Positions 29,667 to 40,500 of a stretch of 64,000 bases of DNA are shown piece after piece. This DNA is from Nothophaeocryptopus gaeumannii (taxonomy: Eukaryota; Ascomycota; Dothideomycetes; Mycosphaerellales; Mycosphaerellaceae), in the NCBI GenBank assembly GCA_031771865.1, contig JASISA010000041.1, positions 1 to 64,000 on the forward strand, in the 5' to 3' direction. Position 1 is the first letter of the stretch, and every line of letters begins with the position of its first letter. The notes under the pieces were generated by a model, which worked only from the letters and a program-made list of their open reading frames with translations, did no database searches and was not told the DNA's origin. The position numbers were made by a program, and so were the translations under genes.

Positions 29667-30741
29667 CTACTTGCCATCAGGACGACCACCAACTGCCAAT
29701 CTCAGCCTCAACAGGTTCTCGTCAACAATCTCATCCTTTATCTGCTCCAATTTCTCCATGTCCCACTGGCTAGAAACGTATCTACTTCTCAGCTATTCCC
29801 TCCTCTCCGCGGTCAGCCACACACATGTGTCGCCAGCAAGCTGAACAGTGTCCACAAGAAAGGTCTGCAAGACAGGCGTGAGTCCAACAGCCAGCTCTGT
29901 AGTAGCATTACATGGATGCCAGGCAAATGCAAGCACTCCTTGATCGGCGTACTCAAGGTTCATCTGTTGGGTGAGGTGGATGAGAGCGAATTTACTGCTT
30001 TGATAGGCCGAGCCGCCTGCAGAAGGGGTGTGTGCTATCAGGCTTGAAACGTTGACAATCGTCTTTAGGCCTGCCTTGTGGTCGAGAAGGAGTGGCAGAA
30101 AGTACTTAGTGACAAGGAAGGTGCCATTGATGTTGACATATCAGGCATGCCACCAGTCGTTAGGGTCGGCCTCCAAAATGTTCGTGAACTTCTCCAAGTA
30201 GCCTCGGCGTCGTCAGCAGAGTCTCAGCTCGCAAAATAGTTCGATACATACCGGCATTGTTGATCAGAAAGTCGAGACTACCGAGTGTATCTCGCACCTA
30301 TTGCTGAATCAGCTCATCGGACGAGTCGTCGCACCAAGAGAATGTTACCTGTTCAGCGGCATGCTGCACATCCTTCTTATTCGTGACATTCACCTTACAC
30401 TTCAACACTTTTGGTGCAGGTCTCCCAGCTTTAGCTGCCGCATCTAAGATCGCCTTCTCGACCGACTCAAGAGGGCTGCGAGCGGCGATGGCGATGTTGG
30501 AGCAACCTGCTCTGGCGTAGCTGACGGCAATGGTCTCCCCAACGCCTTTTGAAGCTCCAGTAATAAAGACACTCCGACCTTGGAGATTGAATTGTTCAGA
30601 CTTGATGAAGTCATAGGTATCCTGTGGCTTTGCATCGCCGGTGAAGTCGAGTCCGGTGGCCTGGCGCCCCATATTCGGATCCCTGACTTCGCCCATCATC
30701 GATGCATATACATTTTGTACTGCCGCTTCCATGTCTGCCAT
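29667..30741 (-). pseudogene. Short-chain dehydrogenase with two Trp-to-stop codons
   Basis: Three exons, complement(29667..30202, 30252..30297, 30349..30741), join in frame over introns of 49 and 51 bp for 324 codons. The Rossmann motif TGASKGVG is at 61-68, followed by NNAG, the catalytic Ser in NVSSLIA and the SAYQSSK (Tyr, Lys) motif. It would be an NAD(P)-dependent oxidoreductase. Exon 3 has TGA at 30141-30143, where family members read WWHAW-type sequence, and TAG at 29793-29795 (RRE-stop-LRSRY). Both replace TGG (Trp). No frameshifts were found. It is inactive as given. Confidence 0.8.
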
Positions 30742-31062
30742 GATTAGTGTCGATTTGAGGGAACCGGGTGTGTGTCGTGGCTTCTCGGATGGGAGACAGG
30801 TGATGAAGGAGTGCTAAGGAGAAAGCTCTGAAAGGAGAGGGACACGAGTATTATGTGTATGTCTTCGTCTTGCAGCTGAGGGATATATAGACGAACGGCT
30901 ATGCAGGCGGCAGGATTGGCCCTAGCTGCTAGATTCGCTGTTCCATGGATTCGGCCATCGGCGTACACGGCTAGGGAGGCGCTGGAGAAGCATTGAGCTA
31001 TTAGTCGGAGTCGCGAGTGCAGTCACTAGGTGAGAGCCGCAGTATTTAGTGACTGAAGCATA
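30742..31062. promoter_or_regulatory. Upstream region of SDR, ending in LINE target site
   Basis: This 0.3-kb region upstream of the SDR start ends with GTGACTGAAGCATA (31049-31062), the left copy of the LINE target duplication. No gene is supported. Confidence 0.4.
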
Positions 31063-31329
31063 ATAATAATAATAATAATAAATGTATTCGAGCTAGCTAT
31101 AGGCCGTGCCCCTTCTAGTATATCTACATATTGTAAAAGAAAACCCTGTAGAAAGTGCCTATAGCGTAAAACTTCCTCCCTTCTCTATTATGCCTTATAC
31201 CCTACTACATCTTAGGTACTATAGAACCAATATGTTTGCCCGTAGGCAGCTGGCTAACACGCTAGAGTCAACATTATCCTCCTTACTTGGGTTCGAGATC
31301 TCCGGCCTACTCTAGGAGATGTTTAAGGG

Positions 31330-34300
31330 TCTACTCGAATTGTCCTATAGGGAGATGCCTTATTGCCCACGCTGCGGTTTGTCTAGGAAACTCAGTAAGC
31401 CATCTTCTCGCGTCCTGGCATCTAGTAGCTAAGATGAGTTCCCTTCTACTCTCTCGCATGTTTATATAGTAGGCAAGGTAGTGTCGAGCTGTCCCTCTAT
31501 CTCCACATTCGTAGTAGGGGCTAGTGTCGGGCACCCCAACCTTGTAGAGGAAGTGAGGAAGGCTAATTGTCTCTAACCGTATCTAGAACACTATCGCGGC
31601 CTAGGCTTTACTAAGCCCTCGATAAAGCTCCCGGGTATTAGTGTTCCATGGAGTCCTGAACGCGAGTAGGAGGATTCCTTCGCGCCTAGCATTGTCCCAC
31701 TTCTGTAACTCGTCCCGCTTATACTAGCCCTAGAGGATAGTCTATATTGCTTTCCGAGTCTTCTTTAGATCTACTCTATCTATGTGAGAGAGCTAGGACC
31801 GTAGGATAGTAGCCTGCTCGTCTGTCTACTCTAGTAGCGAGCTGTATAGTTTTCTTAGGCGTCTGCTATATGCCCCAAGTTGTCCGCACTTTAGTAGGAT
31901 CCGCCCCTTTAGCTCTTGCATGGCCTAGTATATATCCGGCCTCTGCCTCTACGCAGCTATTGCAGCTATAGCAGTTCTCTTCCTATACTCGGTAATGTCT
32001 TCGATCTAGAGTTCTTTATGTAATAGTCGCGTTAGTGTAGCTCGGTAGGCCCCAAGGATTATCCGTAGGAATCTATTCTACATTACCCGTAGCTTTTATT
32101 AGAGCATTTTTAAGATTCTAGTCTCCTTTCCTACTATCCATACCTCGCTCCCGTGCATTACTGCTAGCCTAATTATTGAGATATATAGCTTACGGGCTGT
32201 CTCTACCGTAGCGCCCCACGTAGTAGTAGTAATCCGTCGTAGTGCAGCTTCTAGCCGTTTTGCTTTTGTAAGGGTATTCTCTATCTATGCGTGCTACTTG
32301 AGTCTCTTATCAACGATTACTCCTAGGACCCTTATTGTGTCCTCTAGGCCACTCTAGAGCGACGGGATATTGGGTGTTCTCTAGGATTCGGATATGCTCC
32401 TTATGCCCCTTATAAAGTACATAACTTTGTATTTCGTAGGGGCGAACTTAGCTCTATGTCTTGAGGCCTATTGTAGATAGCTGTTGTAGTCCTTTTCTAG
32501 TGCCTCGCATGTACCTCTTGTCGAATTTAACACTACAATAAGGTATGTATTATCTACAAACCCAACTACTTCGGTGTATTCTATTCCTTCTAGGAGGGAG
32601 GCTATAAAGAAGAGGAACAGGATAGGTGAGATAGTGCTTCCTTATAGGATTCCGTATACTACTCGTGCTACCGGTAACTCGTATCCGGGGATAGCGATTA
32701 TTGTCTCTCTATCCTTTAGGAATAACGCTACAAAAGCTATAATCTAGTATAGAATCCTCCTATACCGTAGGTTGTGGATTAACCGTTCGTAATTAACTTT
32801 GTTAAACGCTCCTGTTATGTTAAGTAATAACACCGAGGCTACCTTGCCTTTCTTCCACGTAGTCTAAACGCTTTGAAGGATATACTATAGTACGTCTCCG
32901 GTCGATCTACCCGCTTACGCTATTTGGTTTTAAGGAAGCAACTTATATTCCCGTATAGCCTATCCTATTTTCCGTGCAACTATTGCTTCTAGTATCTTAC
33001 TAATGCACGATAGAAGGGCAATAGGCCTCTATCCCTTTGGAGTAGATGAGTCTTTACCCGCCTTCTATAGCATAATCGTCCTAGCTTTCCGAAACTAGGC
33101 TAGGTAGTAGCTAATTGAAATACACTATTAGAAGATACGTTAGAGGATAGGGAGTAGCTAAGCTAGGTACTTCTTAATGCATCTATTTAGTATCTCGTCG
33201 AGGCCGGGAGCCTTGTCGTTCGGTAGTCTTTAGACTACTTTTCGTACCTCCTCTTCTGTAATTTCGCATGCTATATTAACAGGTTCTAGGTATGTAGTGC
33301 TCTCGATATCTAATGTGTCTACGGGCTCTAGTATTAGGAAAAGGGCTGTCCGTAGGATCTCTGTTTTCGCACTATCCGTCGTGAACTAATCGTTATTATG
33401 TGTTAGTATAGGTATCTCGGGAGGTCGAATAGGGTGTTACGGATGGAACCGAGAGGCGATGGCAGCCAACCAGTCTGAGCGCGGATCTGCAGTTCAGCCT
33501 CGGGAGGTTCCGCTGCAGCTCGCTCGCAGTACTCTCGTCGCTCGCAGTGCTTCCACCGGAAGCACGGGAGGCAGAGAAAGCAAGGAGAGCGCACGAATCT
33601 CCTGTGTGTATATAGATCACGTTCTCTACTAAGGTAGATAGGAGCTTCGTGCTCAACTCAATCTCTCAATACTACTCTTCTGAGTAAAGGTTACACTTCT
33701 CAAGACTCTGATCACCGAGAGACATTCCGAGGTTCGACGCTTCTTAGGCCAATCCACGTGATCGAGGAGACGGTCCGTAACATAGGGCTATCGCTATTCT
33801 TTGCCTACTTAGCCAGCTTCCATATTCCCTATAGCTCGCTAGCGGTTTTGTGAACCGCGGTCCTCTACTGTTTCCTTTTCTCTATCTAGATAGTTCTCTT
33901 TTTCTCCTAGTTTCGTGCCCTCTACTCCTTCTAGTACTCCTCGCTCCCTATCTATTATACATGCCGTCTTGCCTACCGAGCCTCCTAAATCGCATGTAGT
34001 ACTACCGGTACACTCCTTGGATCTAGCGGCCGATATATTTTACGCCGGACAACAAGGTCCCTTGTCTTTTATAGAGCATTACTAAGATTACTCACAGTGC
34101 TATCTATATCCTCCTTTATTGTTGTCCCTTCGGCTATAGGTAGGAGCTTTTGGAGCGTCTCTCTAAACTCCTCCTAGTTAGTATCCTTCCACATCTATCT
34201 TGTTCTCGTCTCCTCCTATATCCCTATGTTAATAGTTGTCTCTATGCTAATATAATTAGAGTCAATGTCTTCCTTACCTAGCTAACATGCTGTTATCCTC

Positions 34301-35160
34301 TTTAATATCTCCTCTATTGCAAGAGTAAGGTCTATCGTCGTCCTAGTTTAGGACTGTAGTATCTTTCTCTAGGTAGTAAGGCCTAGGGGTATCGCTAGGT
34401 ATAGCGTGTCTCGACACGCCTCTCGTAGCTCTCTTACTCTAAGATCCTCCTATAGTACTAACGGTCCTCCCTACTAACGGTAGTAGAGATTAAAGTCTCT
34501 AACTAGAACGTGTTCTCCCGGTTCCTTAATACCTTCTAAAAGCTCCTCTACTATAAGCCTCGCATCCTAGTTATAGATGTTATAGAGGTGTATAGTTCCT
34601 ATTGTCGTTTGTAGTAAGATTAGGATCTTCTAATTACTTATAATCCGGTACGACTATTCGGATAGGCTATACTTCTTATAGACGTAGAATACGACTCTCC
34701 TGTCTTTGTCTTCCCCTGCAACAGTATAGTACTTCGGATGTGTAACTATTCTTCTATTGCTTGGGTTAGTGTATAGCTCCTAGATAGCGAGAATGTCTTT
34801 CTAGCTGTTATCGAGTAGCTACCGGTAGGTAGCCTATGATTTCCGTACGTTTGCCTATAGTATACTTAGTGTCGGTTGTGTATTTATTAGGTACTAGCTA
34901 GTAGTTAATCCTGCTGTATTACTCGTCGGATTAACCCTTGTCCTTACTCCGGTACAATAGTCTTAGCCCTATTCACCGCCCTAACTGGCCTCCTAAACCT
35001 CTATAGTGTTCGCTTCTCTACTACTGTTCCTATTGGCCTCCTGCCTAGGACATATTCGCGGCTTGTCCGGGTAGCTGTTTAGTCCTCTCCCTCCCTATTC
35101 GCTCCTTGCTATAGAGGAGGGGAAGGTAGAGGAGAAGTAGAGCTAGGAGTACTGTAGGTT
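31330..35160 (-). pseudogene. LINE ORF2 (endonuclease-reverse transcriptase), copy 1
   Basis: The endonuclease start can be read at about 34760-34880 as ANVRKS...LLDNS-stop-KDILAI-stop-ELYT, with TAG at positions of Gln and Trp. The reverse transcriptase lies at about 32550-32950 and aligns base by base with the better preserved copy at 44275-44730. The C-terminal end near 31330-31530 keeps a Cys/His piece (YYECGDRGTARHYLAYY). Stops are TAG or TAA throughout. Confidence 0.75.
33435..33782 (+). repeat. Solo LTR A inside LINE copy 1, TAGGG duplication
   Basis: A 348-bp insert begins TGTTACGGATGG and ends GGTCCGTAACA, with TG...CA ends and TGTTACGGA/TCCGTAACA inverted termini. It is flanked by TAGGG at 33430-33434 and 33783-33787. 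LINE copy 2 has the matching empty site with one TAGGG near 45240, which fixes the borders. It keeps normal base composition, so it arrived after most RIP or escaped it as a short sequence. The strand is arbitrary. Confidence 0.92.
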
Positions 35161-35164
35161 AGCT

Positions 35165-36429
35165 TAGCTATGTAGCTCGCCCCTATCTTCTTTATGCTCT
35201 AAATCTTGTCCTTAATTGCTTGTCTCTTTGAGCACATATAGTGCCAAGCTGGGTAGTTCTAACTGCAATTTCCGCATTTACTGTGCTTTGATCGGTCTGC
35301 CTCTGCAAGCTTCTCGTGCGCACATTCTCTTATGTTATGGCTTCCTCCACACCTTGCACACACCGTACCGTTTGTACACCTTGTGCCGATATAGCCATAT
35401 CTTTGGCAGTTGAAGTACTGTGTTATTGTCTATTGGTAGTCCCATTCTTCAGTGTCGTGGAGCACTCCGGAGATGATAATGCCCTTCTCTACCGCAGCTC
35501 TAGCAGCTTCCACCGTCTTCAGTTCGACTACTAGAGTGCTCTGTTTCTTTGTTCCCGTTGCTATAGCTTTCTGGCCCTTCCACCAGGCATTCTGTACTTG
35601 GATTCCGGGTATTAGCCGCTTGTTGTCTTCCTCAATTGACTGGATCCGCTGTGTAGTAGGGTCGTTTCCTGCAACTGTAACAAAGTGGACTTGGACTGGG
35701 AAGGTTTTCTGTGCTATTCTTGCCTCCTTCAAGAGCTTGCCTAGGCCTTGGGTGTCTGCCGCCATTCGGTTCCTTGCTGCAGGGTCCGTAGTCGTGAGAA
35801 CTAGTCCATCGGGGACCTTCTTGACTGCGACTACATGTGCCCAGTTCCTCCTTCTGCAGTAAAACGCGAAACAATCCGGGTAGCTTCAGCATCCCTAAGC
35901 TCAGCCCTAGTCGCTTCGTTGTCTACGTGAATCTTGAGGAGCACGCAGCTCTTTGTGCTTTGATGCTAGACAGCTGGGCTGGCTGTTGGGCTGCGACTGT
36001 AGCCCAGGTTGTCTTTGGTCCTGGACTCTGCTCTATCTTCTTCTGAATCTGTGTAATACTCCGTTGGATAGATTCCAGAGTGGCTTCCTGGTTGGTGCGC
36101 TTCGTGGTCCGCGCTGCAGTTGAGTGAATCATATCCAGAATCATCTGGATTGCCCTCTCTGGTTGGAGGGAGGAGTGTTGACTCTGATGCATCAGTTCAG
36201 CTGCCTCATTCTGAATCTCTTTCAGGGCCTCCCAAGGTGAGAGGGGACCCTGCTGGTTCTTGTTTACTGCTGCGTTCTTCTCTCTATACCCCTTCTCTTG
36301 GGAGGTTGGGTAGGAAGCTAGATTGATACTCCCTGTATCTCTGCCTGTAGTAGTTTCTTCAGTAACCTCTTGAAATGGCTCTAGTCCGTTGTCTGTGCCT
36401 GAGGCAGCACAGCCTTGTGCACTGGCCAT
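35165..36429 (-). pseudogene. LINE ORF1 (gag-like), copy 1
   Basis: The ORF starts MASAQGCAASGTDN and contains a Gln/Thr-rich helical region (SIQRSITQIQKKIEQ). A second piece has VQVHFVTVAGNDPTTQRIQSIEED and DTEEWDYQ. Zinc knuckles follow, the clearest being CARCGGSHNIREC (CX2CX4HX4C). Frame changes near 35900 and stops after DYQ and NCS break the ORF. It would bind the element's RNA. Confidence 0.75.
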
Positions 36430-36607
36430 GCTTGGCAGAGAATTCTCTTCTTCTGATGCTGAGAATCAGTATTTTCGAGCGCTGACTGCGCACCCGCCAA
36501 CAGCGGCGTGTAGCCGTGCTTTGGATGCGTGTATTGCCTTGATAGGTTCCGTATGTTCTGAGGTTTTGGTAATGCCGCCTCCCCAAATTCGTTCGAGGTG
36601 TATATTC

Positions 36608-37241
36608 GTGACTGAAGCATAGAGATACCGTCCGTTCTTGCCTTCTACAAAAGTCATAATGGCAGGATATGTGGCATGGTTTCATGGCAGCCGATGTTGT
36701 TCTCGATGAGCTACGAGTCTTGATTCGCATGTTGGCACTCACGTGATGGTGGGTCAACGCCATGGACTACTACTGTGCCTCATACCATTGCCAGCGGCCC
36801 AGCATCACTTCACCGACTTTGTTAAGTCTCGTCCCTCGTCTCTCGTCTCTCGGTCAGCGCTGCCTCGTATGCTGTCAAGCGATTACCCTAATAAGTAGTA
36901 GACGCTGCAGATGACGAATGCGCAAGGTCGAAGGTCGCCTTCAGCCGCACTCCAAGATTACGAGTCGTGATGTGACATGTGTAATAAGACTCTAGCTCTA
37001 GTGCGATGCAGGGCAACAATAATAAGATCAAGTCTGAAGAGAACAGCTGGGAAGGGAGAGGGTTACGGAGTTTTGGGAGTACGAATTGCGAACGCGAAGG
37101 ACTTCAGGTTGAGCGGGACTAGCCGATAGCGCGGGTCGGACTTTGCAATCCCGATCGTTTTTCGAAAGCTTCATCGAACAACAACAAGAACCACAGCACG
37201 ACCTCACACATTTCACTCACATTCCACTTCCAGCGCCCACA
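36608..37241. promoter_or_regulatory. Upstream region of DBP9
   Basis: The region starts with the right copy of the LINE target duplication. It has a CTCGTC(T/C) microrepeat at about 36826-36850. It must contain the promoter of the helicase gene. No other gene is seen. Confidence 0.4.
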
Positions 37242-39113
37242 ATGAAGCGCAAACTGAACCAGCACGATGTCCCGGAACCTACCGACAGCGCGACCGGATT
37301 GAAGCAGGAGCAGTCCACCTCGAAAGCATCTTTTTCAAGCCTGAACCTCGACACCCGCCTCCTCCAAGCCATCAACCAACAAAAGTTCTCTGCGCCAACG
37401 CTCGTGCAGTCGCGAACAATCCCCCTAGCTCTTGCCGGGAAGGATGTCCTCGCTCGCGCCAAGACCGGATCTGGAAAGACTCTGGCCTACCTCCTCCCCA
37501 CAATACACGCCATCCTGCAGCGAAGAGCAGGCGCGAAGAAGACGAGAGCAACCACGGCGCTGATCCTGGTACCGACGAAAGAGCTGGTGACACAAGTCAC
37601 AACGGCAGTGAAGGATATCGCCAGCTTCTGTGCGCAGGCTATACGATGTGAGAGTGTCACCGAGAAGGAGGCAACAAGCGTCATCAAGGCGAGGTTGGCA
37701 GAATTGCCGGACATTATTGTCACCACACCCGGCACAGCAACACGTTGGATCAACAACGATGCTCTCAAACTGACTGATTTGACACATTTGATCATCGACG
37801 AAGCCGATCTAGTATTGAGCTACGATGGAGAGGAGGACTTGCAGGTCATTGCCGGCCTGCTTCCTGCTGGAGTGCAGAAGCTGATGATGTCTGCGACGTT
37901 GCGGACTGAGGTGGACACCCTGACCTCTCTATTCTTCCCGGGAGGAGTACAGAAGCCTGAGATCCTGGACTTGAGTGAAGAGGAGGCGAAAGAGAAGCCC
38001 ACGCTTGTACAGTACACGGTGAGGGTGGCAGAGGACGAAAAGTTCCTTCTTTTATACGCCATCTTCAAGTTGAAGCTCATCGAGGGCAAGATCATCGTGT
38101 TTGCAGCGGACATTGATCGGTGCTACAGGCTCAAGCTATTCTTGGAGCAGTTTGGCGAGAGAAGCTGTGTACTAAACTCAGAGCTCCCAGTGAACAGCAG
38201 GCTGCACGTAGTGGAAGAGTTCAATCGAGGCGTCTACCGAACTATCATTGCGTCGGACGAATCGGAGGTGGTGGGAAGCGAGGAGAGCAAGAGGAAGCAG
38301 AAGCAGAAGCGGCAAGAAGCCGAAGAGGATGACCAGGAGGAAGAGACCAACGGAGCCAAGGCAGAGGATGAGGCCACCCTTCGACCAGCTAAGAAGCAAC
38401 GTCGAACGCGGAAGGACCGCGAATATGGAGTCTCCCGTGGCATCGACTTCCGCTACGTCACATGCGTCCTAAACTTCGACCTCCCCACATCGAACAAATC
38501 CTACACTCACCGGATCGGCCGTACAGCTCGCGCTGGACAGACCGGCATGGCTTTGTCTTTCTACGTTCCGAAGGAGCATTACAGAAAGCATAAGCCGACG
38601 AGTATCGAACAATGCGAGAGGGATGAGGAGGTGCTAGCGAAGATTGTCAAGAAACAGAGTGAGAAGGGCGCGGAGGTGAAAGAATGGGCACTAGACTGGG
38701 CGAAGCTCGAGCCTTTCCGTTACCGACTTGCGGATGCACTGAGAGCCGTCACTCGGATCGCAGTGCGAGAAGCGCGGACGAAGGAGCTGAGAAACGAACT
38801 CATCAAGAGCGAAAAGCTGAAGCGCCATTTCGAAGAGAATCCCGAAGAGCTCAAGCACTTGCGACACGATACCGAGACACATACTGTTCGACAACAGCCG
38901 CATCTCAAGCATGTGCCAGAGTATTTGCTGCCTACTGGAGGCAAGCAAGCAGTGGCGAAAGATGTTGGCTTCGTGGGTATCAGAAAGGACAAGGAGAATA
39001 AGATTCGAAAAGCGAGAGCTTTTAACAAGGCGAGGGGCAAAGGCAGATTAGCGAAGGGCAAGGGTCTTGATCCGCTCAAATCTTTGAATGCAAGAGGGCG
39101 AGGGAAGAAATAG
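37242..39113 (+). CDS. DBP9: ATP-dependent RNA helicase DBP9 (DDX56), 623 aa
   Basis: A single-exon DEAD-box helicase. The Q motif region is LDTRLLQAINQQKFSAPTLVQ, motif I is ARAKTGSGKT, Ia PTKEL, Ib TPGT, II DEAD (in IIDEADLVLSYDGEEDL), III SAT, V near ASDE/RGIDF, and VI HRIGRTARAG. LNSELPVNSRLHVVEEFNRG and the acidic/basic insert between ASDE and RGIDF are typical of DBP9. This nucleolar protein is needed for 27S pre-rRNA processing and 60S assembly. The C-terminus is Lys/Arg-rich (KGLDPLKSLNARGRGKK). I chose MKRKL at 37242 rather than an in-frame ATG at 37143, because most orthologues start there and CACAATG is a good context. Confidence 0.95.
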   Translation: MKRKLNQHDVPEPTDSATGLKQEQSTSKASFSSLNLDTRLLQAINQQKFSAPTLVQSRTIPLALAGKDVLARAKTGSGKTLAYLLPTIHAILQRRAGAKKTRATTALILVPTKELVTQVTTAVKDIASFCAQAIRCESVTEKEATSVIKARLAELPDIIVTTPGTATRWINNDALKLTDLTHLIIDEADLVLSYDGEEDLQVIAGLLPAGVQKLMMSATLRTEVDTLTSLFFPGGVQKPEILDLSEEEAKEKPTLVQYTVRVAEDEKFLLLYAIFKLKLIEGKIIVFAADIDRCYRLKLFLEQFGERSCVLNSELPVNSRLHVVEEFNRGVYRTIIASDESEVVGSEESKRKQKQKRQEAEEDDQEEETNGAKAEDEATLRPAKKQRRTRKDREYGVSRGIDFRYVTCVLNFDLPTSNKSYTHRIGRTARAGQTGMALSFYVPKEHYRKHKPTSIEQCERDEEVLAKIVKKQSEKGAEVKEWALDWAKLEPFRYRLADALRAVTRIAVREARTKELRNELIKSEKLKRHFEENPEELKHLRHDTETHTVRQQPHLKHVPEYLLPTGGKQAVAKDVGFVGIRKDKENKIRKARAFNKARGKGRLAKGKGLDPLKSLNARGRGKK

Positions 39114-39396
39114 AAGGGCATGCAGTGCATATGGCTCGTGGTTGGCATCGTGGACGTGAACCACTCGATAGATCTTTCATCGAGCTGCGATCACCACGTC
39201 GATCTGTTTGCTGGTGCATGTGTCCGAGTGTTCATTCACCGCTGAGATGCATGTCGCAACTACTGGATACTGTCTTCTACGATGTTTTTGGCGTGTACTG
39301 CATACAAGTACGAACGTTCAAAACATGCCAGAACTTCAAATTCTCTGGCCATTTCAACTGATCTCGAGGCTTAAACGGGAGCGCACTCTCTTCGGC

Positions 39397-39954
39397 ATGT
39401 CCAACCCGACGGACGCCTCTCCTTTAGACCAGCAAGATAGCCCAGACGGTCGCCAGCCAACAGAATCGACACCCCAGTCTCCGCTTCCGCAGTCACAGAC
39501 GAGTAATACCCGGCCAATCACGGCAATCTACCAGAGTGAAAATCCGCCTGCAGGAGGCGTGAGACCCGGCGTTCGCTGGGAGAAACCCCGTGCCGAAATT
39601 CATCAGAACCTTCACGTCGGGGATGCGGCCTCGTCGAGACGGAGCTTCAGCGATGGTGGCACAGGTTTGGGCCTTCAGATGGATGGCACGACTGGGTCAA
39701 GAGGATCAGCCACGAGCGATTGTCCTCAGCACGCCACTCGTACTTTATCACACCGCAGTCCGCTCCCGCCGACAGTGTCTCCTATTCAATGTAAACGCAA
39801 CAGCCCCATTACCCACCCCAGCCCCGAGATCCTCCAGCCTGCCGTGGCTTGGTTCGCCCGTACCGAAAGGACGCTTTCCAGTCAATCCGACAACGAAGCT
39901 GCCCGACGGACGACAGAAGTTGATACTGGGCTTCTCGTCGCCAACATCGGATAG
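39397..39954 (+). CDS. Hypothetical Ser/Pro/Thr-rich protein
   Basis: The ORF from MSNPTDASPLDQQDSPDG to LVANIG is low-complexity, with many SP and TP sites and no folded domain. An overlapping frame (39590-40033) ends in a similarly Pro/Ser-rich tail (DHRPISPSRLSPGATSHN). The gene may therefore change frame by an unseen intron, or be broken near 39800. It lies between DBP9 and the RIP-mutated block and could be truncated. Function unknown. Confidence 0.35.
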   Translation: MSNPTDASPLDQQDSPDGRQPTESTPQSPLPQSQTSNTRPITAIYQSENPPAGGVRPGVRWEKPRAEIHQNLHVGDAASSRRSFSDGGTGLGLQMDGTTGSRGSATSDCPQHATRTLSHRSPLPPTVSPIQCKRNSPITHPSPEILQPAVAWFARTERTLSSQSDNEAARRTTEVDTGLLVANIG

Positions 39955-40500
39955 TGATCATCGACCCATTTCGCCAAGTCGTCTTTCGCCGGGTGCGACG
40001 TCACACAATGTGAGGAAGCTTGAGAGGCCTTAAAGAAAAGCAAAGAGACTGAGGAGGTTTGGATCGGTCGAAGATGAAGAAGTAGAGCGGATGAGTCTGA
40101 GACTAGTGATATCGGTGGACTTGAGAGGCCATCTGCAAAGTGAAGGCGGTTGGTGCCTGACCACGCCAGGCCTGAATCTTATTCAGAGCCGCAAAAGGTT
40201 CGGGAACAATCTCCTCCCTACTAGCATTACTACCACCACTTCTAATAGCACTTTTTACACTGTTTTTTAACCTCTACAATATACTTATTACTACTATTCT
40301 TTAATTAACTCGGTTTCTATAGAGATGTAGTAACTATAGTACGCTAGGAGGTCCCTAAGATCTAGTAAACCGACGAATCCACTTCCTTTAGCCCTATTAC
40401 TTTCTATTCGATTAACGATAACTATATAGCTCCCTTTACTTATTCCTTCGACGATACTATATACTATAGTATATATAATCCTATCCAAGTAGCCCTTAAC

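Larger units (their letters stand above)
31063..36607 (-). mobile_element. LINE (non-LTR) retrotransposon, copy 1
   Basis: The element lies in minus orientation. Its 3' tail is the TAA/TTA repeat at 31061-31081 and its 5' end is near 36607. A 14-bp target duplication, GTGACTGAAGCATA, flanks it (31049-31062 and 36608-36621). It contains ORF1 with zinc knuckles and ORF2 with an endonuclease and reverse transcriptase, all broken by RIP-type TAG/TAA stops. The 5' part (35200-36607) keeps many more CA/TG dinucleotides than the rest. A 348-bp solo LTR interrupts it at 33435-33782. The layout fits the fungal Tad1 group, but the clade was not tested. Confidence 0.92.

Noticed and set aside
30298..30348. 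TAG after ELIQQ in the SDR as a third nonsense codon
   Set aside because: It lies in a 51-bp intron with GTAACA...GCTGAT...TAG; removing it keeps the frame and the family pattern.
31061..31081. (TAA)n as a simple microsatellite
   Set aside because: It is the 3' tail of a LINE, confirmed by the adjacent target duplication and by the same tail in the second copy at 42871.
36359..36763. 134-codon minus ORF crossing the LINE 5' end
   Set aside because: It spans the target duplication border and shifts against LINE ORF1; it has no family resemblance.
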